Source of the DNA: Geothrix sp. 21YS21S-4
GTDB lineage: Bacteria > Acidobacteriota > Holophagae > Holophagales > Holophagaceae
DNA: 64,000 nt
Direction: 5' to 3'
NCBI RefSeq assembly: GCF_030845995.1
Contig: NZ_CP132719.1
Location: 124,001 to 188,000, forward strand
Position 1 is the first letter of the stretch, and every line of letters starts with the position of its first letter. A program made the position numbers and the translations under genes. Below are positions 54,474 through 62,019 of the stretch, piece by piece. The notes below the pieces were generated by a model. That model did no database searches and had not been told where the DNA came from. It was given only the letters and a program-made list of their open reading frames with translations.

Positions 54474-55250
54474 ATGTTCCTCCACGACGCCCTCACCCGC
54501 GCCCTGGTGCGCTACCTCACCGCCGAGCTCCCCACCTACCAGCGGCGGGTGCCCAACGACCTGGACCACCTGCGGGCCGAGCTGCGGCCCGGCGACGTGG
54601 TGCTGGTGGAGGGCATGTCCCGCATCAGCCGGATGATCATGATGCTCACCCAGAGCTCGTGGAGCCACGCCGGGATGTACATCGGCGACGCCCTGCTCCG
54701 CTGGGGCGGCCCCCACGCCGACGAGGCGCTGGAGCGGTTCGGGCCGGAAGCCTTCCACCTCCTGCTGGAGAGCGACATGGCGGATGGCGTCCAGGCCAAG
54801 CCCGTGGCGTGGTACGGGGACTACAACCTCCGCGTCTGCCGGCCCACGGGGCTGGCCACGGAGGACCTGGAACAGGTGGTGGCGGAGATGCTGCGCCACC
54901 TGGGGCTGCGCTACGACCAGCGCAACATCTTCGACCTGGGGCGCTACCTCACGCCCTTCAACCTGCTGCCGGCCCGGTGGCGGCGGCGGCCTCTGTACCT
55001 GGGCAGCTCCACCAGCCGCGAGGTCATCTGCTCGGCCCTCATCGCCCGGGCCTTCTACCAGGTGGGCTTCCCCGTCCATCCGTTGGTGAGCCAGGGAGAA
55101 GGGGAGCGCGCCCGGTCCGTGATCGCGCGCCATCCGAGCTACATCATGCCGAGGGATTTCGACCTGAGCGCCAACTTCGAGGTGCTCAAGATCAATCTGG
55201 CCCCTACGCGAGGACGGGCGTCCGAAGACGCCCGTCCGCTGAAAGCCTGA
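54474..55250 (+). CDS. YiiX-like permuted papain-fold (NlpC/P60 superfamily) protein
   Basis: 258 residues, no signal peptide. The two halves of the family's active site are visible: ELRPGDVVLVEGMSRISRMI with QSSWSHAGMYIGD (catalytic His after the strand), and later STSREVICSALIARAFYQVG, whose Cys-Ser is the expected nucleophile. Permuted papain folds of the YiiX/BtrL type act as peptidases, amidases, acyltransferases or lipases. Starts 16 bases after the NuoG-like gene, so probably the same transcript. Near the end the DNA forms an 11-base-pair GC stem (55212-55222 with 55227-55237, loop CGAA) inside the coding sequence. Substrate unknown. Confidence 0.8.
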   Translation: MFLHDALTRALVRYLTAELPTYQRRVPNDLDHLRAELRPGDVVLVEGMSRISRMIMMLTQSSWSHAGMYIGDALLRWGGPHADEALERFGPEAFHLLLESDMADGVQAKPVAWYGDYNLRVCRPTGLATEDLEQVVAEMLRHLGLRYDQRNIFDLGRYLTPFNLLPARWRRRPLYLGSSTSREVICSALIARAFYQVGFPVHPLVSQGEGERARSVIARHPSYIMPRDFDLSANFEVLKINLAPTRGRASEDARPLKA

Positions 55251-55260
55251 GGAAGAAGAA

Positions 55261-56043
55261 CTACTTCTTCACCACCTTCGCGTCCTCGACGATGGCCGCG
55301 TAGGTGTAGCCCGCGCCGAAATCCTTGTCCAGGCGGAGGGTGCCGCGGAGGGTGACGGTGTCGCCCTTGGCCACCTGGTCGGCGGAGGTGAAGGTGATGT
55401 CGTGGGTGCCCTTGGCGGCGTCGCCGGTGCCGTCCTGGAGGTGGATCCAGTTGCGGCCCATCACACCGGCGTTGTACTTCACGACCTTGCCGCGCACGGT
55501 GACGGTCTTCTCCTTGAGGCCCGTCTTCTGGGCCCACAGCTCGGCCACGGTGCGCGCGTCGGCGCCGGCGGCCTTCTCCACCTTGCCCACTTCCACGGGC
55601 GCGGTCTGGCCCGCCTGGCCGTGGGGGTTGGCGTTGCCCATGCCCGCGGGGGCGGCGTCCATCCCACCGGCCATGGGGGCGGGCGCGGCCGCCGGGGCTC
55701 CGCCCGCGGGGGCGAGGGTGCCGAAGTAGATCTCGGCGAAGGTCCGCTTCATGGTCTTGGACTCGAAGTCCCGCATCAGCATGGGATTCGCGATGGTGAC
55801 GTCGGCGCCCTTCTCGAGCTTGGTCTCGGGAACGGCCGCCCAGATCTCGCCCTGGGGCGTCTGGAGCTTCAGGTAGCTGTACGGCGAGGCCTCGATGCGC
55901 TCCAGCAGCTTGCCGGCGATCACCGGGCCCGCCGCCGGGGCGCTCTGGCCCTGGGTGGGGGCGGCCACCACGGGCGCGCCGCTCTTGTTGTTGCAAGCCA
56001 GCGTGGCCGCGGCCACGAGAGACATGGTGAGAATGGCACGCAT
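55261..56043 (-). CDS. lipoprotein with two OB-fold-like domains
   Basis: 260 residues. Lipoprotein signal MRAILTMSLVAAATLACNNK with lipobox ending at Cys17. Two similar segments, about 40-90 (GKLLERIEASPYSYLKLQTP then WAAVPETKLEKGADVTI) and about 170-260 (VRGKVVKYNAGVMGRNWIHL then GDTVTLRGTLRLDKDFGAGY), each read as a five-stranded OB fold of the NrfJ/nucleic-acid-binding-like type. Between them is a Gly/Ala/Pro/Met-rich linker (about 108-150) that might bind metal through Met and His. Exported to the periplasm or outer membrane. The role is unknown; NrfJ-like proteins are often near respiratory genes. Convergent with the YiiX-like gene, 10 bases apart. Confidence 0.78.
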   Translation of the reverse strand: MRAILTMSLVAAATLACNNKSGAPVVAAPTQGQSAPAAGPVIAGKLLERIEASPYSYLKLQTPQGEIWAAVPETKLEKGADVTIANPMLMRDFESKTMKRTFAEIYFGTLAPAGGAPAAAPAPMAGGMDAAPAGMGNANPHGQAGQTAPVEVGKVEKAAGADARTVAELWAQKTGLKEKTVTVRGKVVKYNAGVMGRNWIHLQDGTGDAAKGTHDITFTSADQVAKGDTVTLRGTLRLDKDFGAGYTYAAIVEDAKVVKK

Positions 56044-56127
56044 GGGAAAGACTCCTGTGGGGACCGGGGAATCCCGGCTGCCGAAAAGCTTAAGTCTAAA
56101 CCCCTATGACGGGCGACACGGCCCGGG

Positions 56128-57069
56128 TCAGGCCTCCAGCGGGTCGTCCCAGAAGGGGTAGAAGCAGTACCACTGGCTCGGATGCCGCCGGATCAGGGCC
56201 TCCAGGTCGGCCACGTAGGCGCGCATTCCGGCTTCGATCTCGGCCATCCGTTCTCCGCGTCCCCCGCGGATGTGGATGGGCTCGCCGAACCGCGCGTGGA
56301 AGCGCCCCCGCTCGTCCGCGAAGAAGAAGGTGGTGACGATGGGCGCGCCGGTCATGGCCGCCAGTTCCCAGGGACCCCGGGGAAAGCGGGCCTCCCGCCC
56401 GAAGAAGGGGATGGGAAGGCCGTTCCGGCTGAAGTCGCGGTCCCCCTGCATCCCCACCAGCGCGCCTTCGCGGAGCAGCTTGATGAGGGGAAGGGTGGAG
56501 AATCCCACGCCGTCCACCGGGACGCCCGCCACGCCGCCCTGGGCGCGCATCCGCTCGCGCAGGCGCTCCACGGCCTCGAAGCGATCGGGCTTGTAGACCG
56601 CGTGGATCTTCTGGTTCCGGCTGCGGAGCAGCGTGCCGCCCAACTCGAAATTGCCCGCATGGGCCGTGAGCAGGATGACGCCCTTCCCTTGGGCGACGGC
56701 TCCGTCCAGGCGAGCTAGGCCCTCCAGCTCCGCGAACTGGGCGAGGGCCTCTTCGGGCGGGCGCTGCCCGTAGAAGAAGAAATCCACCCAGGCCCGGGCG
56801 TGCTGGCGCACCATGTCGCGGGCCGTGCGCTCTACCGCCGGATGGGTGGGACGAAGCCCCAGCACCCGGGCGGTGTTCCCGAGGATCGCGTCGAGGTACT
56901 TGGGCCGCAGGGCGAGGAAGGCGCCCGCCACCAGGTCGGCGATCTCGTGGCCCTGCTCCCGGCGGCTGAAGGTGCGGGCCAGGACGTGGAACAGGGGAAA
57001 GAGCGTGCCGAAGACGGCGCCGTAGGCCAGCCCCAGGATCCGCGAATCGCTCTGCATCCGGTCCTGCAT
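56128..57069 (-). CDS. LpxL/HtrB-type lipid A acyltransferase
   Basis: 313 residues. Adds a secondary acyl chain to lipid A or a related lipid on the inner membrane. The catalytic HX4(D/E) motif is LLTAHAGNFELGG (about 125-135). Further family landmarks are VYKPDRFEAVERLRERM, LVGMQGDRDFSRNGLPIPFF then GREARFPRGPWELAAMTGAP, and PSQWYCFYPFWDDPLEA at the C-terminus (family P.QW.W...RW). An N-terminal hydrophobic helix (ILGLAYGAVFGTLFPLFHVL) anchors it. The ATG at 57069 is two bases after the histidine kinase stop. Indicates a Gram-negative envelope. Confidence 0.9.
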   Translation of the reverse strand: MQDRMQSDSRILGLAYGAVFGTLFPLFHVLARTFSRREQGHEIADLVAGAFLALRPKYLDAILGNTARVLGLRPTHPAVERTARDMVRQHARAWVDFFFYGQRPPEEALAQFAELEGLARLDGAVAQGKGVILLTAHAGNFELGGTLLRSRNQKIHAVYKPDRFEAVERLRERMRAQGGVAGVPVDGVGFSTLPLIKLLREGALVGMQGDRDFSRNGLPIPFFGREARFPRGPWELAAMTGAPIVTTFFFADERGRFHARFGEPIHIRGGRGERMAEIEAGMRAYVADLEALIRRHPSQWYCFYPFWDDPLEA

Positions 57070-57071
57070 GA

Positions 57072-58781
57072 TCAGGCCAGCAGCCGTTCCGGAGCCGGAA
57101 GCTCGATGTGGAACGCAGTGCCCTGGCCCGATTGGCTCTCGATCCGGATGGTGCCGCGGTTCTGGATCACGAGGTTGCGGACGGTGGCGAGGCCGAGGCC
57201 GGTGCCGTTGGGCTTGGTGGTGAAGAACGGCTCGAACATCCGCGTCTTGTGCTCGGCGGGGATGCCGGGGCCGTCGTCCCGGATCTCCAGCCTCACCGTT
57301 CCCGATCCGGGCTGGGCGCGGATGGTGAGGGTGCCCTCGGGGCCCATGGCATCGCGGGCGTTGGTCACCAGGTTCTGGAAGACCTGCTCCAGGGACTGGG
57401 GATCGGCGAACAGGTGCAGGTCCGGCGCCACCTCCACCGTCTGGCGCTGGCCGGGGCGGAGGAGCGCCTGGAACAGGGCGTTGTGGGCTTCGATCCAGGC
57501 CGTGAAGTCGAAGGGCGTGGGCGCCAGTTCCTGTACCCGGCTGGAGGCGAGGATCCGCCGTGTCATGACCGACGCCCGGTCGGTGACTTCGCACAGGACC
57601 TTCAGGTCCCCCTGTTGGGAGGGAACGGCCTTGTCCGCCAGCAGGTTCACCCGCAGGCGCACGATGCCCAGGATGTTGTTCAGGTCGTGGGCGAGTCCCG
57701 CCGCCAGGCCCGCCATCATCCGCATCCGGAGATCGCTCATGGCTTCGTTGTGGTGGGCCTCCAGCTTGCGCGTGCGCGCCTGGACCCGGGCCTCCAGTTC
57801 CGCGGACAGCCGCTCCAGGTCGAGGATCAGCAGCCCGTGCCGGAGCACCATGATGCCCACCAGTCCGACGCTGAGGGCCATCAGGGTGCGCTCGGGCTCG
57901 ACGTGGGGCTGGAACAGCTGGAACGCGGCGAGGAACAGCACGCCCAGCGAAATGCCGGAAGGAATGAGCGCCCGCAGGGGCGAGGAAAGGGCGGGCGCCG
58001 GGTCGGACGGCGGGGCCGCGGCGGGACTGAGGGCCGCCAGGGCCAGCAGGACCGTCGCCACCTGGTGGAGCACTTCCGCCGCATGGCCCAGGTAGCCGGG
58101 GGCGTAGAGGCCCGTGGTACGGAGGACGACCGCCAGGATGCTGTGGGCCAGGAGGGTGAGGAGGGCGAGCCGCACGAACCGCTTGGCGTGGATCTGCTTG
58201 GGCAGCCCCAGGCGCGTCTCCTGAAGGAGCCACAGCGCCAGCACGCCCAGGCAGGCGCTGACCTGGAGCGTGTAGACCAGCATCATGCCCCGCGGCACGC
58301 GGCCCACGTCGTTCATGGAACCCATGCCCACCCACGCGGCCAGGAAGAGCGACAGGCCCAGGGCCACCCCGTCGAGGATGGTGCGCGTCCGGTCCCGGGG
58401 CATCCGGGTCCGCTGCGGCCACAGCAGGAAGCCGAGGCCCAGGGTGAGCAGCCCCAGGATGGAGATGGCGGGACCCAGGAAGCCGGCGTAGGGAAGGTGC
58501 AGAAGGGTCGGCGCGTAGTGGAGGCCGCCCAGGGCGACGCCCAGGCCCAGCAGCCGGAAGGAGGAGGGCCCTTCCCGGTGGGCGCGGCGCCACGCCAGGA
58601 CCGCGGTCCACAGGGACAGGACGAAGACCCCGACGTAGTCCAGGATCCAGGCCCAGCGCTGCCCCTCCATCAGCGGCAGCAGGATGTTCCCCCCCAGGAG
58701 GAGCGCCATTCCCGTCAGAACGCCCGCGTGCGCCCGCACGAAGGCGAACGGAGGCTCGGGGGCGAGATCCGAAGCGGGCAT
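57072..58781 (-). CDS. multipass membrane sensor histidine kinase
   Basis: 569 residues. Seven to eight N-terminal hydrophobic helices (about 20-290, for example VLTGMALLLGGNILLPLM, IAILGLLTLGLGFLLWP-type segments and LTLLAHSILAVVLRTTGLYA), then the kinase core. The phospho-His is in AGLAAGLAHDLNNILGIVRL (about 375) and the HATPase has VFQNLVTNARDAMGPEG, DDGPGIPAEHKTRMFEPFFT and NGTGLGLATVRNLVIQNRG. There is no receiver domain and no response regulator adjacent. The membrane part looks like an uncharacterised 7TM sensor. Start at ATG 58781 has AGGG directly before it; a slightly different start is possible. Two bases upstream of the acyltransferase gene. Confidence 0.88.
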   Translation of the reverse strand: MPASDLAPEPPFAFVRAHAGVLTGMALLLGGNILLPLMEGQRWAWILDYVGVFVLSLWTAVLAWRRAHREGPSSFRLLGLGVALGGLHYAPTLLHLPYAGFLGPAISILGLLTLGLGFLLWPQRTRMPRDRTRTILDGVALGLSLFLAAWVGMGSMNDVGRVPRGMMLVYTLQVSACLGVLALWLLQETRLGLPKQIHAKRFVRLALLTLLAHSILAVVLRTTGLYAPGYLGHAAEVLHQVATVLLALAALSPAAAPPSDPAPALSSPLRALIPSGISLGVLFLAAFQLFQPHVEPERTLMALSVGLVGIMVLRHGLLILDLERLSAELEARVQARTRKLEAHHNEAMSDLRMRMMAGLAAGLAHDLNNILGIVRLRVNLLADKAVPSQQGDLKVLCEVTDRASVMTRRILASSRVQELAPTPFDFTAWIEAHNALFQALLRPGQRQTVEVAPDLHLFADPQSLEQVFQNLVTNARDAMGPEGTLTIRAQPGSGTVRLEIRDDGPGIPAEHKTRMFEPFFTTKPNGTGLGLATVRNLVIQNRGTIRIESQSGQGTAFHIELPAPERLLA

Positions 58782-58867
58782 CCCTACGAGTGTCCCTGGG
58801 CCGCCGGATGGTGGCAATCCGCGCCGCGCTTGGGTTCTGGGGATGTAATGGGGGTCACAGCCGCCGC

Positions 58868-59971
58868 CTAGCGCCAGACGTTCTGGTTGGGGTTGCGGTC
58901 TTCCATCTCCTGCCACAGCCGCTGGAGGCTCTGGAGGCGCTCGGGATAATCCAGATCCAGTTCCTCCAGCACCGCCTCGTCCTCGGGGTTGAAGGCGAGG
59001 GGATCCTCCAGGACTTTGGATGAAAATTCGGGAAACACCCGCTCCAAAAGGCCGCGATCGAAGCCCCGGACGCTGAGGGTGCGGATCCCGGGCGTGTCCA
59101 CCAGCGTTCCGCCGGAGGCAAGGGGGAACCAGCGGGCCGCGGTGGTGGTCTGCTTGCCGGTGCCGAACCGGGTCAGCCCGCCGGTGCGGAGATCCACGTC
59201 GGGATGGAGGGCGTTCACGAGGGTGCTCTTTCCTACGCCGCTGTGGCCCACGAGGACCACCACCCGGTCCTGCAGCAGCACCCGCAGCGCGTCCACGCCC
59301 TCCCCCTTCAGGGCCGAGGTCTCGTGGATGGGGGTGTCCTGGCCTCGGAGCGCGTCGAGTTCCGGCAGCGTGTCCTGCTTGGAGGCGCGGTCCCGCTTGG
59401 TGACGATCACCCGGAAGCCCAGGCCCGCGGCCAGGGCGAGCACCTGGGCCCGCTCCAGCAGGCCGGGCCGGAGGGGCGGATCCACCACCGCCGCGCAGAT
59501 CCACAGCTCGTGGGCGTTGGCGCAGATGAGCTGCCAGGGCTCCCGGTCATCGCTCCCGCCCCGCTTGAGCAGGGTCCGGCGGGGCATGACGGCCACCACC
59601 TGGGCCTGGGGAAGCCGGGGATCCGCGGCCTCCACGGGCGTCGGGGAGTAACGAACCCGGTCGCCGCAGACCAGGCGGACACCCTTGAGCTTGCCCCCGA
59701 GGGTGGCGCGGAGCAGGGCGCCGCTTCCCACTTCCAGGTCCACCCACTGGCTGTACCGCTGGACCAGCGTGGCCTCGGGCAGGTGCATCCAGGGCCCGGG
59801 GTCGGGCAGGCGCAGCAGCGCCTCGGCGTCGTGGGATTCGATCCCCGTCTCCAGGCGCTCGGCCTGCCGCTGGCGCCGCTTGCTGTCCGCCGCCCGCTCG
59901 CCGGAATAGGATTCGCGGTGGTCCAGATCCTGGGCCTCCCGGCTCTGGCCGAGGCGGAACTTGCGGCTCAC
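58868..59971 (-). CDS. rsgA: ribosome small-subunit GTPase RsgA, without the zinc domain
   Basis: 367 residues. Circularly permuted GTPase that checks late 30S assembly. Order of motifs is that of RsgA: an OB-like N-terminal half (SGALLRATLGGKLKGVRLVC), G4 VTKRD, G5 SALKGEG, G1 GHSGVGKSTLVNAL, then GGLTRFGTGKQTTTAARWFP and G3 VDTPGIRTLSV. The expected C-terminal zinc-binding segment (CxxxxxCxHxxEPxCxV) is missing: this region reads VFPEFSSKVLEDPLAFNPED and contains no Cys. The N-terminus has an unusual basic arm (about 50 residues). GTG start 10 bases after the efpL-like stop, no clear ribosome site. Same operon as the elongation factor. Confidence 0.9.
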   Translation of the reverse strand: MSRKFRLGQSREAQDLDHRESYSGERAADSKRRQRQAERLETGIESHDAEALLRLPDPGPWMHLPEATLVQRYSQWVDLEVGSGALLRATLGGKLKGVRLVCGDRVRYSPTPVEAADPRLPQAQVVAVMPRRTLLKRGGSDDREPWQLICANAHELWICAAVVDPPLRPGLLERAQVLALAAGLGFRVIVTKRDRASKQDTLPELDALRGQDTPIHETSALKGEGVDALRVLLQDRVVVLVGHSGVGKSTLVNALHPDVDLRTGGLTRFGTGKQTTTAARWFPLASGGTLVDTPGIRTLSVRGFDRGLLERVFPEFSSKVLEDPLAFNPEDEAVLEELDLDYPERLQSLQRLWQEMEDRNPNQNVWR

Positions 59972-59981
59972 GCGGCGGCCG

Positions 59982-60557
59982 TCATGCCCGGCCCGCGAAC
60001 TCGCCGGTCTCGGTACTGATCTTCACCTTCTCGCCCTCTTTGATGAAGAGGGGGACCTTGATCTCGATGCCGGTCTCCAGGCGCGCGGGCTTGGTGACGT
60101 TGCCGCTGGCCGTGTCCCCGCGGGCGCCGGGCTCCGTGTAGGTGACCGCCAGTTCCACGTGGCCGGGGAGCTGGAGGCCGATGGGGTTCCCGTTGAACTT
60201 CTGGATCTGGACGATCAGCCCTTCGGTCAGGTAGTCCAGGGCGTCGCCCAGGAGGTCCGGCCCCAGTGCGTGGGTCTCGTAGGTCTCCTGGTCCATGAAG
60301 TGGGAGCCTTCCCCGTCGCTGTAGAGGTAGCTGGCGGGGCTGAGGACGAGGTCTGGCTCCTTGAACTTGTCGCCGGCCTTGAAGGTCTTGTCGAAGACGG
60401 CGCGGGTGAGCAGGTTCCGCATCTTGATGCGCACCAGCGTCTGGCCGCCGCGGGCGGTGGGGGTGGAGATGTCCACGTCCAGGCAGTGGAAGGGCGTGTC
60501 CTCGTGCTCGAAGAACATCTTCCGCTTGATGGCAATGGCTTCGAGAAGGGCGGCCAT
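59982..60557 (-). CDS. yeiP: elongation factor P-like protein, EfpL/YeiP type
   Basis: 191 residues, three beta-barrel domains. Binds between the ribosomal P and E sites to rescue stalling at proline-type motifs. In canonical EF-P the domain I loop is PGKGQA with a modified Lys; here the loop is DISTPTARGGQTLVRIKMR, two residues longer with Arg at the tip. This matches E. coli YeiP (DIQSPTARGAATLYKMR). Other matches are YVDGNEY-like YLYSDGEGSHFMDQETYETH, LPGHVELAVTYTEPGARGDT and KPARLETGIEIKVPLFIKEG. The ATG at 60557 has GGAG six bases upstream. Divergent from the Ser/Thr kinase gene; rsgA follows after 10 bases. Confidence 0.88.
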   Translation of the reverse strand: MAALLEAIAIKRKMFFEHEDTPFHCLDVDISTPTARGGQTLVRIKMRNLLTRAVFDKTFKAGDKFKEPDLVLSPASYLYSDGEGSHFMDQETYETHALGPDLLGDALDYLTEGLIVQIQKFNGNPIGLQLPGHVELAVTYTEPGARGDTASGNVTKPARLETGIEIKVPLFIKEGEKVKISTETGEFAGRA

Positions 60558-60631
60558 GGGAACTCCAGGGGTCCAAACCTCCATTCTACCCCGCCTTGGA
60601 GAAGAGATCCCGCGGTTAGAATGGCCGTTCC

Positions 60632-61873
60632 ATGGCGGATCCACGAACCATCGGTCGGTACCAGATCCTCCGGCCCATTGGCCAGGGGGGGATGGGGACC
60701 GTCTACCTGGCGGAGGATCCTCTCCTCAAGCGGCGGGTCGCCATCAAGGTGGTGCGGGTCGGCGGGACCGCCCGGCAGCAGGCCATGCTCCGGTTCCGGC
60801 GGGAAGCGGAGATCAGCGCCCAGCTGAATCACCCCAACCTGGTGACCGTGTTCGACGTGGGCGTGGAGGAGGATCTCGGCCCCTTCCTGGCCATGGAATA
60901 CGTCGAAGGCAAGAGCCTGGGGCGGCACATCAAGGACCGGGACCTGGATTCCGAGGCCAGCGCCCGCGTCCTGATCCAGGCCATGCGCGCCCTCCGCGCC
61001 GCCCATCGCCGGGCCATCGTCCACCGGGACGTCAAGCCCGACAACATCCTGCTCAGCGAGGAGGGCCGGGCCAAGCTGATGGACTTCGGAATCGCGCGGT
61101 CCCTGGGCCACATGAGCGTGCTGCCGGAGACGCCTTTGGACGAGCCGCTCCTGCTGACGGAAGGCCCCACGACCCAGGCCCAGACCCTGGCCCTGCGGCT
61201 CACCGCCAGCGGGGATTTCCTGGGGTCGCCGGCCTACGCGCCTCCCGAAGTGCTGAAGGGCGGCGAAGGCACCCCCGCCTCCGACCGCTACAGCTTCGCC
61301 GCCACCGCCTTCGAGCTGCTCACCGGCCAACTGCCCCATCCCGGCGAGGGCCTGACGGCCATCATCCTGCACATCCTGCAGGAGCCCCCGGCCCTTCCGC
61401 CGGACATGCCGCCGCGCTTGGGCGCCGCGTTCCAGCGCGCGCTCGCGTCGGATCCCGACGACCGCCACACCAGCCTTCCGGAGTTCATGGAGGAGCTGAT
61501 CGACGCCCTGCCGGGGCCCGCCAGCATGCGGGCGCGGCTGTTCGCCCTCCTGGCCCACGAGGAGGACGGCAATCCCGGCCTGTCCACGGCCCGGTTCCGC
61601 ATTCCCGAGGCCGACCGCGCCGAGGAGGCCGTTGCCGGAACCCAGACCACCCAGGGCTTTTCGCGGCAGACCCAGGCCCAACCCGCGCGGATCACCCTCG
61701 CGGAGGATCCGGTCGAGACCTACCTCGCCGCCCGCCCGCCGGTTCAGGCGACCCCTCCGCCGCCCCGCACCGACTGGTTCCGCATCCTGAAGTGGGTCGC
61801 CCTGGTCTTCATCCTGCTCCAGCTCTTCTGGTGGCTTGCGCCGGCCTTGGCGCGGCTGAACCTCAAGGGCTGA
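60632..61873 (+). CDS. PknB-type serine/threonine protein kinase with C-terminal membrane anchor
   Basis: 413 residues. Hanks-type kinase: glycine loop IGQGGMGTVY (17-26), VAIKVV Lys, Glu in REAEISAQLNH, catalytic loop IVHRDVKPDNILL, DFG in KLMDFGIARSL, and SPAYAPPE (P+1/APE region). Between DFG and APE lie about 55 residues (LPETPLDEPLLLTEGPTTQA region), twice the usual activation segment. A Thr/Gln-rich juxtamembrane linker and one helix at the C-terminus (WVALVFILLQLFWWLAPALA) follow, with almost nothing outside. No ribosome site is seen; TAGAAT at 60617-60622 lies ten bases before the ATG, suggesting a leaderless mRNA. Substrates unknown. Confidence 0.92.
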   Translation: MADPRTIGRYQILRPIGQGGMGTVYLAEDPLLKRRVAIKVVRVGGTARQQAMLRFRREAEISAQLNHPNLVTVFDVGVEEDLGPFLAMEYVEGKSLGRHIKDRDLDSEASARVLIQAMRALRAAHRRAIVHRDVKPDNILLSEEGRAKLMDFGIARSLGHMSVLPETPLDEPLLLTEGPTTQAQTLALRLTASGDFLGSPAYAPPEVLKGGEGTPASDRYSFAATAFELLTGQLPHPGEGLTAIILHILQEPPALPPDMPPRLGAAFQRALASDPDDRHTSLPEFMEELIDALPGPASMRARLFALLAHEEDGNPGLSTARFRIPEADRAEEAVAGTQTTQGFSRQTQAQPARITLAEDPVETYLAARPPVQATPPPPRTDWFRILKWVALVFILLQLFWWLAPALARLNLKG

Positions 61874-61878
61874 GGCCA

Positions 61879-61992
61879 CTTTGCATTCAAAAGATTTAAG
61901 GATCACCACCAAGGCACCAAGGGCGCTGAGAACCGCATCCGCAGTGGATAGCGCTTTTCTTGGCGCCTTGGTGGTGAAAAGAAAATCTTGGG
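61879..61992 (+). repeat. Palindromic intergenic repeat, CCACCAAG family, copy 3
   Basis: Between the convergent Ser/Thr kinase and CPBP protease genes. Begins CTTTGCATTCAAAAGATTTA then AGGATCACCACCAAGGCACC, and ends CTTTTCTTGGCGCCTTGGTG then GTGAAAAGAAAATCTTGGG. The outer parts match copy 1 (549-696, opposite orientation) nearly base for base; the CACCAAG arms pair imperfectly with each other. No ORF. Confidence 0.75.
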
Positions 61993-62019
61993 CCTTGATC
62001 ACCTAATTGGTATGAGTTC

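Noticed and set aside
59982-60557. Canonical EF-P (efp)
   Set aside because: The loop lacks the PGKG motif and is two residues longer, matching YeiP/EfpL instead.
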